Below, piece after piece: positions 44,685 through 52,397 of a stretch of 64,000 bases of DNA. Under the pieces are notes generated by a model that saw only the letters and a list, made by a program, of their open reading frames with translations, ran no database searches and was not told where the DNA came from. Position numbers and translations under genes: made by a program. Numbering within the stretch: the stretch's first letter is position 1; each line of letters begins with the position of its first letter. Origin of the DNA: an uncultured Glaciecola sp. (GTDB lineage Bacteria > Pseudomonadota > Gammaproteobacteria > Enterobacterales > Alteromonadaceae); the NCBI GenBank assembly GCA_905479945.1, contig CAJQOP010000007.1, forward strand, positions 39,965 to 103,964, written 5' to 3'.

Positions 44685-46048
44685 TAAATTTCCTTATTAA
44701 TCTTCAATTCAATAGCCTGTATGCCATCGTTTACCTGCACATTGGCAACACTTCCTTGCAATTCGCCAGTGCTTGCCATGACGTCTTCATCCGCCGAAAT
44801 ACGTGCAGTTATGGTGACTTGCTTAGCATTTTTCAATGAAAAATTTGGGAGCATCGCATCTTCGGTAGTCAAGCTTAGAGAAATTGGCAACTGTGGTAAC
44901 GCTAATCTCCTCACGGCTAAGGGCACTTTGCTTCCTGAAACTGCGTCTTGAGCAAATACAATCAAGTACCCATTTTGTGGTAATTTACCTTTCAAATCAT
45001 CCGACAGCGACACGGTTACATCAAATCCTCTAACAATATTACCACTTGTATCTGGCAATGCTGAAGTAGACCTTTGTAACGAATTATTACTTTCACCACT
45101 TATGCTTGTTTCAAGACCTTGAACAGCCAAGTCAGTGCCTTGCCCATCCAAAGCGAGTAATTCCTCTGATGCGCCCATGCTTCTTAATTGATTTACCAAT
45201 GACAAATAAATAGAACTATTGGCAGACAATTGGCCTTTTATCAAAGCAAAATTAGCAAAAGCAATATCACGATCGTTTGTTTGAGCGGCAATAACAGTTA
45301 TTAATAGACGATAATTTCGATTATCAGGGGCTATTTGCACTAAATAATTCATTTGTCGCAATGCGTTTTGAAGATTTGGTTCGTCACCCCTCATCATTAA
45401 CGATTGTGCATATTGCATCCGTATTTCGTGATTGTCAGGATTGATATCCAGCGCTTTTTTAAAGGCTTGTGATGCCTCTTCAGTTTGCCCTAGCGTCATG
45501 CGTAATCTACCCAACCATTGCCAACCGGTGGCATCAGTAGGATCTTTGCGCAATTGCTGGCGGATCACTAAAGCATACTTTTGAAATTCATCAGCTTGAA
45601 CATCGTTTGCAGGCTTTACCAATATACGCTGGCTCAGTTCATCAATATTGTCTCGCGCATTTACAAGGTCTTTGAGGCCAGCAAGTTGATTTGCATCAAC
45701 ATAAACCCAAGCCGCAGCAATTATTGCAGGAACTGCACCAATAATTAATGGTATTTTAGCTGATTTAGCTGACAGACTCGCCATTTCAGCTTCTTTTTGC
45801 TGCGCTGATTGAAAGGCAGATTCGTCGGCAAGTGCTACTTTCATTTCGTTGATCGCGGTCTGCATTTCTTCAGGATCAATTAGTCCTTCAGACGCTTCTC
45901 GCTCAATTTCTAGAATACGTTGTTTGATAACATTGGTATTAGAAACTTCAAAACGCTTTTTAGCATTTCGGTCTTTAAGCCAGGGATAAATAATAAAACC
46001 AAGCGCAATGACCGCGAATAATACGGAATATAAATAAAAACTAGTCAC
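44684..46048 (-). CDS. ccmI: Cytochrome c-type biogenesis protein CcmI
   Basis: 454 residues. Two N-terminal transmembrane helices (FYLYSVLFAVIALGFIIYPWL and IPLIIGAVPAIIAAAWVYV) bracket a cytoplasmic helical loop (QRILEIEREASEGLIDPEEM). TPR repeats follow in the periplasm (DATGWQWLGRLRMTLGQTEEASQAFKKALDINPDNHEIRMQYAQSLMM), then a beta-rich C-terminal domain. CcmI chaperones apocytochrome c and presents it to CcmF/H. Overlaps ccmH and mlaA by one base each. Confidence 0.93.
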   Translation of the reverse strand: MTSFYLYSVLFAVIALGFIIYPWLKDRNAKKRFEVSNTNVIKQRILEIEREASEGLIDPEEMQTAINEMKVALADESAFQSAQQKEAEMASLSAKSAKIPLIIGAVPAIIAAAWVYVDANQLAGLKDLVNARDNIDELSQRILVKPANDVQADEFQKYALVIRQQLRKDPTDATGWQWLGRLRMTLGQTEEASQAFKKALDINPDNHEIRMQYAQSLMMRGDEPNLQNALRQMNYLVQIAPDNRNYRLLITVIAAQTNDRDIAFANFALIKGQLSANSSIYLSLVNQLRSMGASEELLALDGQGTDLAVQGLETSISGESNNSLQRSTSALPDTSGNIVRGFDVTVSLSDDLKGKLPQNGYLIVFAQDAVSGSKVPLAVRRLALPQLPISLSLTTEDAMLPNFSLKNAKQVTITARISADEDVMASTGELQGSVANVQVNDGIQAIELKINKEI

Positions 46049-46641
46049 TACTCGTCCTTTAACAATTTATTTGCTGCCGCTAACTTGGCTTCAAGATCTT
46101 CTACAGGGGTATCTTCTCTGCGTTTGATAAAAACGCCCATCATGATAAATGCGAATAAAACAGGTAAAGCCCAAAGCCATATTGTTACCGGTGTTACTGG
46201 CGGTTGATAATATACAAAGTCACCGTAACGCTCTTTCATATAATCAATGACTTCTTGTTCTGAGCTGCCTTCCAACATAAGTTGATAAACTTTGCGACGC
46301 ATGTCATGCGCAATCATAGCGTCTGAATCAGCGATATTTTGGTTTTGACACATTGGGCAACGAAGTTCAGCCGTTAACTTTAAAAACGTTTTACGATCTT
46401 TTGGATTGTCGAACGAATAGTTTTCACCCATCTTCTCTGCTGCAGACACTTTTTCACGCGTGCTTTGCTTTAAAGCTTCCTCTGATTGTGATGCCGATGA
46501 CTGCTGTACAGGCTTTTGCGCAGTCTCAGTCTCAATCTGGTCTTGCGCCGCAGCGCTAGCAATAAAAGCGCTACTGCTAACTAGAAAAGCAAAACTTAAG
46601 GCAACAATATGTTTTGATGAAATAATGCTAAGTCTAATCAC
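46048..46641 (-). CDS. ccmH: Cytochrome c-type biogenesis protein CcmH
   Basis: 197 residues with signal peptide (VALSFAFLVSSSAFIASAAA), a Gln/Ser-rich linker of about 45 residues, then the redox motif LRCPMCQNQNIADSDA near residue 95, MRRKVYQLMLEGSSEQEVIDYMKERYGDFVYYQPP, and a single C-terminal membrane helix (TIWLWALPVLFAFIMMGVFI). Keeps the CxxCH cysteines of apocytochrome reduced. The linker is longer than in E. coli. ATGA-type overlap with ccmG. Confidence 0.95.
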   Translation of the reverse strand: MIRLSIISSKHIVALSFAFLVSSSAFIASAAAQDQIETETAQKPVQQSSASQSEEALKQSTREKVSAAEKMGENYSFDNPKDRKTFLKLTAELRCPMCQNQNIADSDAMIAHDMRRKVYQLMLEGSSEQEVIDYMKERYGDFVYYQPPVTPVTIWLWALPVLFAFIMMGVFIKRREDTPVEDLEAKLAAANKLLKDE

Positions 46642-47297
46642 TCACCGACTCCTGCCGTATTGGTCTTGTCGCTTACCTCTTGCAAGCTATCTTGCGCTTC
46701 GCTTTTAATAACGTCGGTGTCAGAAAATCTAGGGTCAATTTCAGCTAAAACAGGAGCGAATTTATTTCGCCATACTCTCTCATTTAAGTCGCCCAAATGA
46801 TGCACTTGAATGATGCCTTGTTGATCAACAAGGAAGGTTTCTGGTGCACCCGTTACGCCCAAATCAAGGGATGTATCACGATAAACATCAAAGATGTTAA
46901 ATGCATAAGGATCGCCATACTTACCCAACATCGACACGACTTCAGAGCGGACTCGTTCGACGGTTTTGGTACCAAAGTCAGGATCCAAGTCTTGGTCATA
47001 ATACAAGCCGACAATTCGATAGCCTTGGTTCTTCAAATTTTCTAAGTAAGGAAGTTCAACCGCACAGGTTGTACACCAAACCCCCCACACATTTATTAAG
47101 GTGATTTGCCCATCAAAAACCGAGTTGTCATAAATAATCGACTCGTCCATAAGATCCGGTAGTGTAAAGCTTGGAAAGGCCTTAGTTACTGCGGTTGATT
47201 GGCGTTCCTTAGGGTCAGAAAATAAACCCTGAAATAAGAATATGCATAAGCCTAAAAACAGCAACAGCGGCAGTAAGAAAAGCGTAATTTTTTTCAT
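46638..47297 (-). CDS. ccmG: Thiol:disulfide interchange protein CcmG (DsbE)
   Basis: 219 residues. N-terminal signal anchor (LFLLPLLLFLGLCIFLFQGLF), then a thioredoxin domain with INVWGVWCTTCAVELPYL (WCxxC active site) and GVTGAPETFLVDQQGIIQVHHLGDL (cis-Pro). Passes electrons from CcdA/DsbD to CcmH. The C-terminal 25 residues after the fold are polar. ATG 47297 shares its base with the ccmF stop. Confidence 0.95.
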   Translation of the reverse strand: MKKITLFLLPLLLFLGLCIFLFQGLFSDPKERQSTAVTKAFPSFTLPDLMDESIIYDNSVFDGQITLINVWGVWCTTCAVELPYLENLKNQGYRIVGLYYDQDLDPDFGTKTVERVRSEVVSMLGKYGDPYAFNIFDVYRDTSLDLGVTGAPETFLVDQQGIIQVHHLGDLNERVWRNKFAPVLAEIDPRFSDTDVIKSEAQDSLQEVSDKTNTAGVGE

Positions 47298-49438
47298 TAG
47301 CTTTGCCCTCCGACCGCGTTACTTTGGCCTTCATTTAAGTTTCTCGCCAATGCGGGTGAAGAGCCGTCAGCAGGTGAGGAGCCGTCAGCAGGTGAAGAGC
47401 CGTCAGCGGGTGAAGAGCCATCAGCAGGTAAAGAACCATCAACAGCCCCCGAATTTTCACCTGAAACATTTCTCCATTTAGCCATTTTCTTGATTCGATA
47501 GCGCTTATCGCTTATTGAGAAAATACCACCAATACACATAATGATTGCGCCGCCCCATATCCAAACAACAAAAGGTTTGTAATATAAACGCACAGCCCAC
47601 GCATCATTTGAGAGCGGCTCGCCTAATGCCACGAACAGATCTCGCGTTAACGTGGTATGAATACCCGCTTCCGTCATTGAAGTTCGTTGTACGGGGTAAA
47701 AACGCTTCTCAGGCTCAAGATGATTAACAAATTCGCCATTTTTATACACATCAAAAATGCCACGATCAGCGCTATAATTCGGACCCTCAATTTTTTCAAC
47801 ACCCGTAAAAGAAACAGTATAATCCGCGATCTCGACGGTATCTCCTGCATTCATGCGGACATCGCGCTCTAGCTCGTAATTGCTCACTAGGGTAATACCA
47901 ATTAAAGTGACCGCAAAACCGACATGTCCGAGTACCATTCCCCAATGACTAGGCGTCAATTTTCGCAATGATGAAATTATTGCTGCAAAATCCGCTGGTT
48001 CAGAGTCAGTTGATGACACCACGCGCTGTCTTACTTCAAGTATGATGGCAATTAATATCCAGAAACTCATTACCATTCCAAGCACGCCCATGTAGGTCGG
48101 CTCATCGTAATTGAAGTTAACCAATACACCTGCAGAAATGCTTAATACCAGTGCAATTAGCATCTGATTTTTAAGCGCTTGTGGATGTTGTTTTTTCCAA
48201 CGCGATAAAGGCCCAACTGCCATAAACAATACAAACGGCACAATTAGCAAAGTAAACATTTGATTGAAGAACGGCGCGCCTATCGAAATGGTTCCTAGCC
48301 CAAGCTCTTTATGCACTAACGGTAACAGAGTGCCAAGCAGAACCACGATAGTCGCTGCAACGAGTAATACATTGTTGCCCATAAGCATCATTTCACGTGA
48401 GAACATTTCATAACGTCCTACGCTTTTTAACTGCGGTGCTCGTATGGCATACAAAAGCAACGAACCGCCAATAACAATTACTAGCAAGGCAAGAATAAAC
48501 AAACCACGAGAGGGGTCGCTGGCAAATGAATGTACCGACACCAGCACGCCAGAACGCACTAAGAATGTACCCAATAGACTCAGCGAGAACGCTGTTATTG
48601 CTAGTAAAACAGTCCAAGATTTAAATACTTTACGCTTTTCGGTTACGGCTAAGCTGTGCATTAATGCAGTACCAACAAGCCAAGGCATGAAGGACGCATT
48701 TTCTACAGGATCCCAGAACCACCAGCCTCCCCAACCAAGTTCGTAATAAGCCCACCAGCTGCCTAGCGCAATACCGACGGTAAGGAAACTCCAGGCGGCA
48801 ATAGTCCAAGGGCGCGACCATCTGGCCCAAGTTGAATCAAGCTGACCGCCGATAAGTGCGGCGATGGCAAAGGCAAAAGCGACTGAAAAACCAACATACC
48901 CCATGTATAACATAGGTGGGTGAATAATCATGCCAAAGTCTTGCAACAATGGATTCAAATCTCGACCATCGACAGGGAAAAACGGCAGTAAGCTATCGAA
49001 TGGGTTTGAGGTTAGTAACATGAACAAGTAAAAACCGATACTTACCATACCCAATACCGATAGCACTCGCGCTATCATGGCTTGTGGAATGCCTTTGGAA
49101 AATAAAGCAACCGCGCAGGTCCACACTGCGAATATCAAGCACCACAACAAAAAGCTGCCTTCATGTCCGCCCCAAACAGCAGTAACCTTGTAATAAATTG
49201 GAAGCGCACTATTGGAATTTTGTGCGACGTATTGCACACTAAAGTCGTCAACTGCGAATGAATACGTTAAACAACCATAAGCGAAAGCCGTGAATAGAAA
49301 TAAACCAAATGCCAGAGGACGCGCCATTCTCATCATAGTTTGATTGTGTATTTGTGCCCCCCATAATGGATAAACCGCTAGCAGAATCGAAAGTGCTAAC
49401 GCGATAATGAGCGCAATATTACCTAACTCTGGAACCAT
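47297..49438 (-). CDS. ccmF: Heme lyase CcmF
   Basis: 713 residues with about 15 membrane helices. The WWD heme-handling loop (GWGGWWFWDPVENASFMPWL) is near residue 235, with nearby conserved His residues (HPPMLYMGYVG, HSLAVTEKR). It ligates heme from CcmE to apocytochrome c with CcmH/I. The last 50 residues are unusual: five 18-bp repeats encode (A/P)DGSS-P units beyond the normal C-terminus. TAATG junction with ccmE. Confidence 0.95.
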   Translation of the reverse strand: MVPELGNIALIIALALSILLAVYPLWGAQIHNQTMMRMARPLAFGLFLFTAFAYGCLTYSFAVDDFSVQYVAQNSNSALPIYYKVTAVWGGHEGSFLLWCLIFAVWTCAVALFSKGIPQAMIARVLSVLGMVSIGFYLFMLLTSNPFDSLLPFFPVDGRDLNPLLQDFGMIIHPPMLYMGYVGFSVAFAFAIAALIGGQLDSTWARWSRPWTIAAWSFLTVGIALGSWWAYYELGWGGWWFWDPVENASFMPWLVGTALMHSLAVTEKRKVFKSWTVLLAITAFSLSLLGTFLVRSGVLVSVHSFASDPSRGLFILALLVIVIGGSLLLYAIRAPQLKSVGRYEMFSREMMLMGNNVLLVAATIVVLLGTLLPLVHKELGLGTISIGAPFFNQMFTLLIVPFVLFMAVGPLSRWKKQHPQALKNQMLIALVLSISAGVLVNFNYDEPTYMGVLGMVMSFWILIAIILEVRQRVVSSTDSEPADFAAIISSLRKLTPSHWGMVLGHVGFAVTLIGITLVSNYELERDVRMNAGDTVEIADYTVSFTGVEKIEGPNYSADRGIFDVYKNGEFVNHLEPEKRFYPVQRTSMTEAGIHTTLTRDLFVALGEPLSNDAWAVRLYYKPFVVWIWGGAIIMCIGGIFSISDKRYRIKKMAKWRNVSGENSGAVDGSLPADGSSPADGSSPADGSSPADGSSPALARNLNEGQSNAVGGQS
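47352..47441. repeat. Five tandem 18-bp repeats in the 3' end of ccmF
   Basis: Units GCRGGTGARGAGCCRTCA at 47352, 47370, 47388, 47406 and 47424 (plus-strand view) with a few substitutions. They encode a repeated P-A-D-G-S-S tail in CcmF. Because the unit is a multiple of three, copy changes keep the frame. Confidence 0.9.
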
Positions 49439-49908
49439 TAGTAGCCCGCCTGCTCTGGTTTAACATGCTTTATACCTTTGAGTTGTTCCGCTAATTCTGG
49501 CGGCATGTACTCTTCATCGTGCTTTGCTAGTACTTCGTGGGCAATAATTAAGTTTTCTTCTGTCAAGGTACCTGTAGCAACAATACCCTGACCTTCACGG
49601 AATAAATCCGGTAAGCTGCCGTTAAACTGCACGGTAACTTTAGGGCCAACATCCATCAAATCGAAGCTTACGGCTAAGGTCTCTTCATCCCTTGACACTG
49701 AACCCGGCACGACTAATCCACCAATTCGCAAGCGCTGCCCTATAACCGGCTTTTGGCCTGTTTTCGCTTTGCCTTCAAGCACCTCAGTTGGCGTGTAAAA
49801 CACATCAATGGAGTCTTGCAATGCATATAACATAAAGCTTATAGCGGCGACCAGTAGTACACCAATGCTAGAAACTGCGATGAGTTTCTGTTTACGTCTT
49901 GGGTTCAT
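49438..49908 (-). CDS. ccmE: Cytochrome c-type biogenesis protein CcmE (heme chaperone)
   Basis: 156 residues. Basic N-terminus and one anchor ([22 protein letters not shown]), then the OB-fold periplasmic domain (TPTEVLEGK..., [38 protein letters not shown]). His130 in [10 protein letters not shown] is the covalent heme-binding residue, with the conserved Tyr. Takes heme from CcmC and hands it to CcmF. Overlaps ccmD by 17 bases. Confidence 0.96.
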   Translation of the reverse strand: MNPRRKQKLIAVSSIGVLLVAAISFMLYALQDSIDVFYTPTEVLEGKAKTGQKPVIGQRLRIGGLVVPGSVSRDEETLAVSFDLMDVGPKVTVQFNGSLPDLFREGQGIVATGTLTEENLIIAHEVLAKHDEEYMPPELAEQLKGIKHVKPEQAGY

Positions 49909-50146
49909 TACTTACCTCTTTAATTTTAGCTTGTTGCTTTATTTTGCGCGCAGCTCGTGCTGCCATTATACGTTGAGCACGTACTGTTTCTTTTTCTACG
50001 CCTTGTTTGATTTTTTTGCTCACATAAAGACTCTGAAAAAGTATGCCAAACATACAAATAAAGGTGCCGATAAAAGAAGCCCAAACAAAGAATGCATAGC
50101 CACCCATATTGAAAAAATCAGTCATATTTTCAAATTGAAATGTCAT
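49892..50146 (-). CDS. ccmD: Heme exporter protein CcmD
   Basis: 84 residues, longer than the usual 60-70. Conserved start [32 protein letters not shown] (one transmembrane helix with the GGYAxxVW motif) and a long basic, coiled cytoplasmic tail ([30 protein letters not shown]). Needed to release holo-CcmE from the CcmABC complex. Its ATG shares a base with the ccmC stop. Confidence 0.9.
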   Translation of the reverse strand: MTFQFENMTDFFNMGGYAFFVWASFIGTFICMFGILFQSLYVSKKIKQGVEKETVRAQRIMAARAARKIKQQAKIKEVSNEPKT

Positions 50147-50934
50147 TATTGGCCTCCTTTCATGTCTTTCTCATTGGCAACAGCAGCTTCAAGGTCGACG
50201 AGTCCGCCAAAACGCTTTGCCACCCAAGGACGATGTAAGTCACGCATAATAATTTCATTTTTCATTCTTACAATGGTGACCCAGCCAATAAATGTAGCAA
50301 AACCTACGATGCAAATGAGCAGTGGCCAGTACATTTCAAGTGCAATTGAAGGCTTGCCTATTTTAGTAATTGTTGCGCCTTGATGTAGTGTATTCCACCA
50401 CTCCACCGAGAAATGAATAATTGGAATATTGATTACCCCAACCATTGCCATGACGCCAGCGGCTTTGCCTGCCTGCTGCTTATCTTCAAAAGCGGTATAG
50501 AGTGAAATTACGCCAAGATATAGGAATAAGAGGATCAGCTGTGAGGTTAATCGAGCATCCCAAATCCACCACGTGCCCCACATTGGTTTGCCCCAAAACG
50601 AGCCAGTGAACAACGATATAAATGTCATAACCGCACCAACTGGAGCAATAGCAATCATAAACATAAATGCGGTACGCCATTGCCACACAACACCAACCAG
50701 TGCCGCAATTGCCATAGCAACATAAGCCCCCATTGCTAATATAGCGCTAGGCACGTGAATATATATAATCCGAAATGAATCACCTTGTTGGTAATCTGAA
50801 GGCGCAAAACCTAAACCCCAAACAATACCAATGACTAAACTAGCCGTCGCAACAACAGCAAACCAGTTCTGTAAAACATCACATAGCCAGTAGGCTTTTT
50901 CTGGTTTAGCGAACGAATTTATCCACTTCCACAT
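50146..50934 (-). CDS. ccmC: Heme exporter protein CcmC
   Basis: 262 residues with six membrane helices and the WWD signature MWGTWWIWDARLTSQLILLFLYLG near residue 125, flanked by conserved His in IIYIHVPSAILAMGAYV and IPIIHFSVEWWNTLHQG. Loads heme onto CcmE. Within the operon ccmABCDEFGHI; shares one base with ccmB. Confidence 0.96.
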   Translation of the reverse strand: MWKWINSFAKPEKAYWLCDVLQNWFAVVATASLVIGIVWGLGFAPSDYQQGDSFRIIYIHVPSAILAMGAYVAMAIAALVGVVWQWRTAFMFMIAIAPVGAVMTFISLFTGSFWGKPMWGTWWIWDARLTSQLILLFLYLGVISLYTAFEDKQQAGKAAGVMAMVGVINIPIIHFSVEWWNTLHQGATITKIGKPSIALEMYWPLLICIVGFATFIGWVTIVRMKNEIIMRDLHRPWVAKRFGGLVDLEAAVANEKDMKGGQ

Positions 50935-51599
50935 TAATTTTGACTCACTTTTAAAGAATACGCGATTGCCATGGGCGACAACGCGACTGAAAACAGAAGC
51001 AATGCCGCAATAATAGCAAGTTGCGGATGATAAGGTAATAACATTGATGCCGATTCAATTGCCGATGTGGCAAAAATTAGCAACGGTATAAAAATAGGAA
51101 TAAGCAGCAGTGCGAGCAACACACCACCGCGATGCAGTCCGACGGTTAATGCAACCCCGATTGCCCCCACAAAGCTAATTAGCGGGGTACCCAATAACAA
51201 GGTCAGCATAAGCGCCACATACATATCAAAAGTGAGGTGCAAAAACAGGGCCAATAATGGCGATATTAGAAACAACGGCACAATGTGCATTAACCAGTGC
51301 GTAAATACTTTTACCACTACAATCATGTAAAGCGGCGTTGGTGACAACATATACTGCTCTAGGCTGCCATCAGCGAAGTCATCACGAAACATGCGTTCCA
51401 TGCCGAGTAAAAGAGACAGAATTGCTGCAACCCAAATAACGCCGCCACCAATGCGCTGCAAAGTTTCAGGGCTTGGCCCTATTGCAAGCGGAAATAAAGT
51501 GATAACCAACACAAAAAACATCAAGGGTTGCATAAGCTCGGCTCGTTGCCGATAGGCAAGTGCTAAGTCTTTAAGGAATACCGATTTTAACGCTACCAT
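50934..51599 (-). CDS. ccmB: Heme exporter protein CcmB
   Basis: 221 residues with six membrane helices. FLKDLALAYRQRAELMQPLMFFVLVITLFPLAIGPSPETLQRIGGGVIWVAAILSLLL is the typical start, then LEQYMLSPTPLYMIVVVKVFTHW. Permease partner of the CcmA ATPase in the ABC complex that releases holo-CcmE. Overlaps ccmA by 7 bases. Confidence 0.95.
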   Translation of the reverse strand: MVALKSVFLKDLALAYRQRAELMQPLMFFVLVITLFPLAIGPSPETLQRIGGGVIWVAAILSLLLGMERMFRDDFADGSLEQYMLSPTPLYMIVVVKVFTHWLMHIVPLFLISPLLALFLHLTFDMYVALMLTLLLGTPLISFVGAIGVALTVGLHRGGVLLALLLIPIFIPLLIFATSAIESASMLLPYHPQLAIIAALLLFSVALSPMAIAYSLKVSQN

Positions 51600-52222
51600 G
51601 AATAATCCAGATGCAAGTTCGATATAGGATAATCAATACTCAATTTTTGATGTGAAGTCATAACCACTGTGCCGCCTGATTTCAAGAACAGGGTTATTTT
51701 TGCTTCCAATTCAGCAATTAAATGTACGTCGAGTGCGGTGAATGGTTCATCTAATACCCATAAGCTGGCATCTTGTTGTAGCCATAATTTAGCGAGCGCC
51801 ACTCTGCGCTGTTGTCCAGCTGATAAGTTTTTGACTGCGATATCCTCAAGCCCGGTCAAACCCAATTCAGCCAAAACACCATTAATCGCTTCTTCAGTTG
51901 CTTTCACATCATGTTGCTGACACCAAAACTGCAGGTTTTCAAGCGCACTTAACAACTGACTAATACCCTGCTTATGACCAAAATACAGTAGGCCCTGACT
52001 CGCGCTAGGCATATCTTTATGAATATCGAAGCCATTAATATGAACTTTGCCAGTTGCTGGCGCACTTAAGCCTACTAAAATACGCAGCAGACTCGTTTTC
52101 CCAGCACCATTCTCGCCTGTTACATAAAGCAACTGGCCAGAAGATAGCTCAATATTGATATCAGAAAACAATTGGCGGTCACTTTTTTCACATACCAATT
52201 GTTGCGCTAGCAAAACACTCAA
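51593..52222 (-). CDS. ccmA: Heme exporter ATP-binding protein CcmA
   Basis: 209-residue ABC ATPase: VTGENGAGKTSLLRILVGL (Walker A, near 35), NLSAGQQRRVALAKLWL (signature), LWVLDEPFTALDV (Walker B) and MTSHQ (switch His). Hydrolyses ATP to free heme-loaded CcmE from CcmC. First gene of the ccm operon reading right to left; divergent from the fliK-like gene across a 175-base spacer that should hold both promoters. Confidence 0.95.
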   Translation of the reverse strand: MSVLLAQQLVCEKSDRQLFSDINIELSSGQLLYVTGENGAGKTSLLRILVGLSAPATGKVHINGFDIHKDMPSASQGLLYFGHKQGISQLLSALENLQFWCQQHDVKATEEAINGVLAELGLTGLEDIAVKNLSAGQQRRVALAKLWLQQDASLWVLDEPFTALDVHLIAELEAKITLFLKSGGTVVMTSHQKLSIDYPISNLHLDYSW

Positions 52223-52397
52223 AAAAAGTTTCTCGTCTTTAGGTTAAAATCAGGCCAATATTATCATAATATTTCAATAGTTTGTGTGCTTAATCAGTCA
52301 CTACTGTATGGAATATTCGATGTAATTGAGCAACAACATACGAACTATTATCTTACTAGACATTGCATTTTAAGAAAGGCAGCCGATAATCCTAAAT

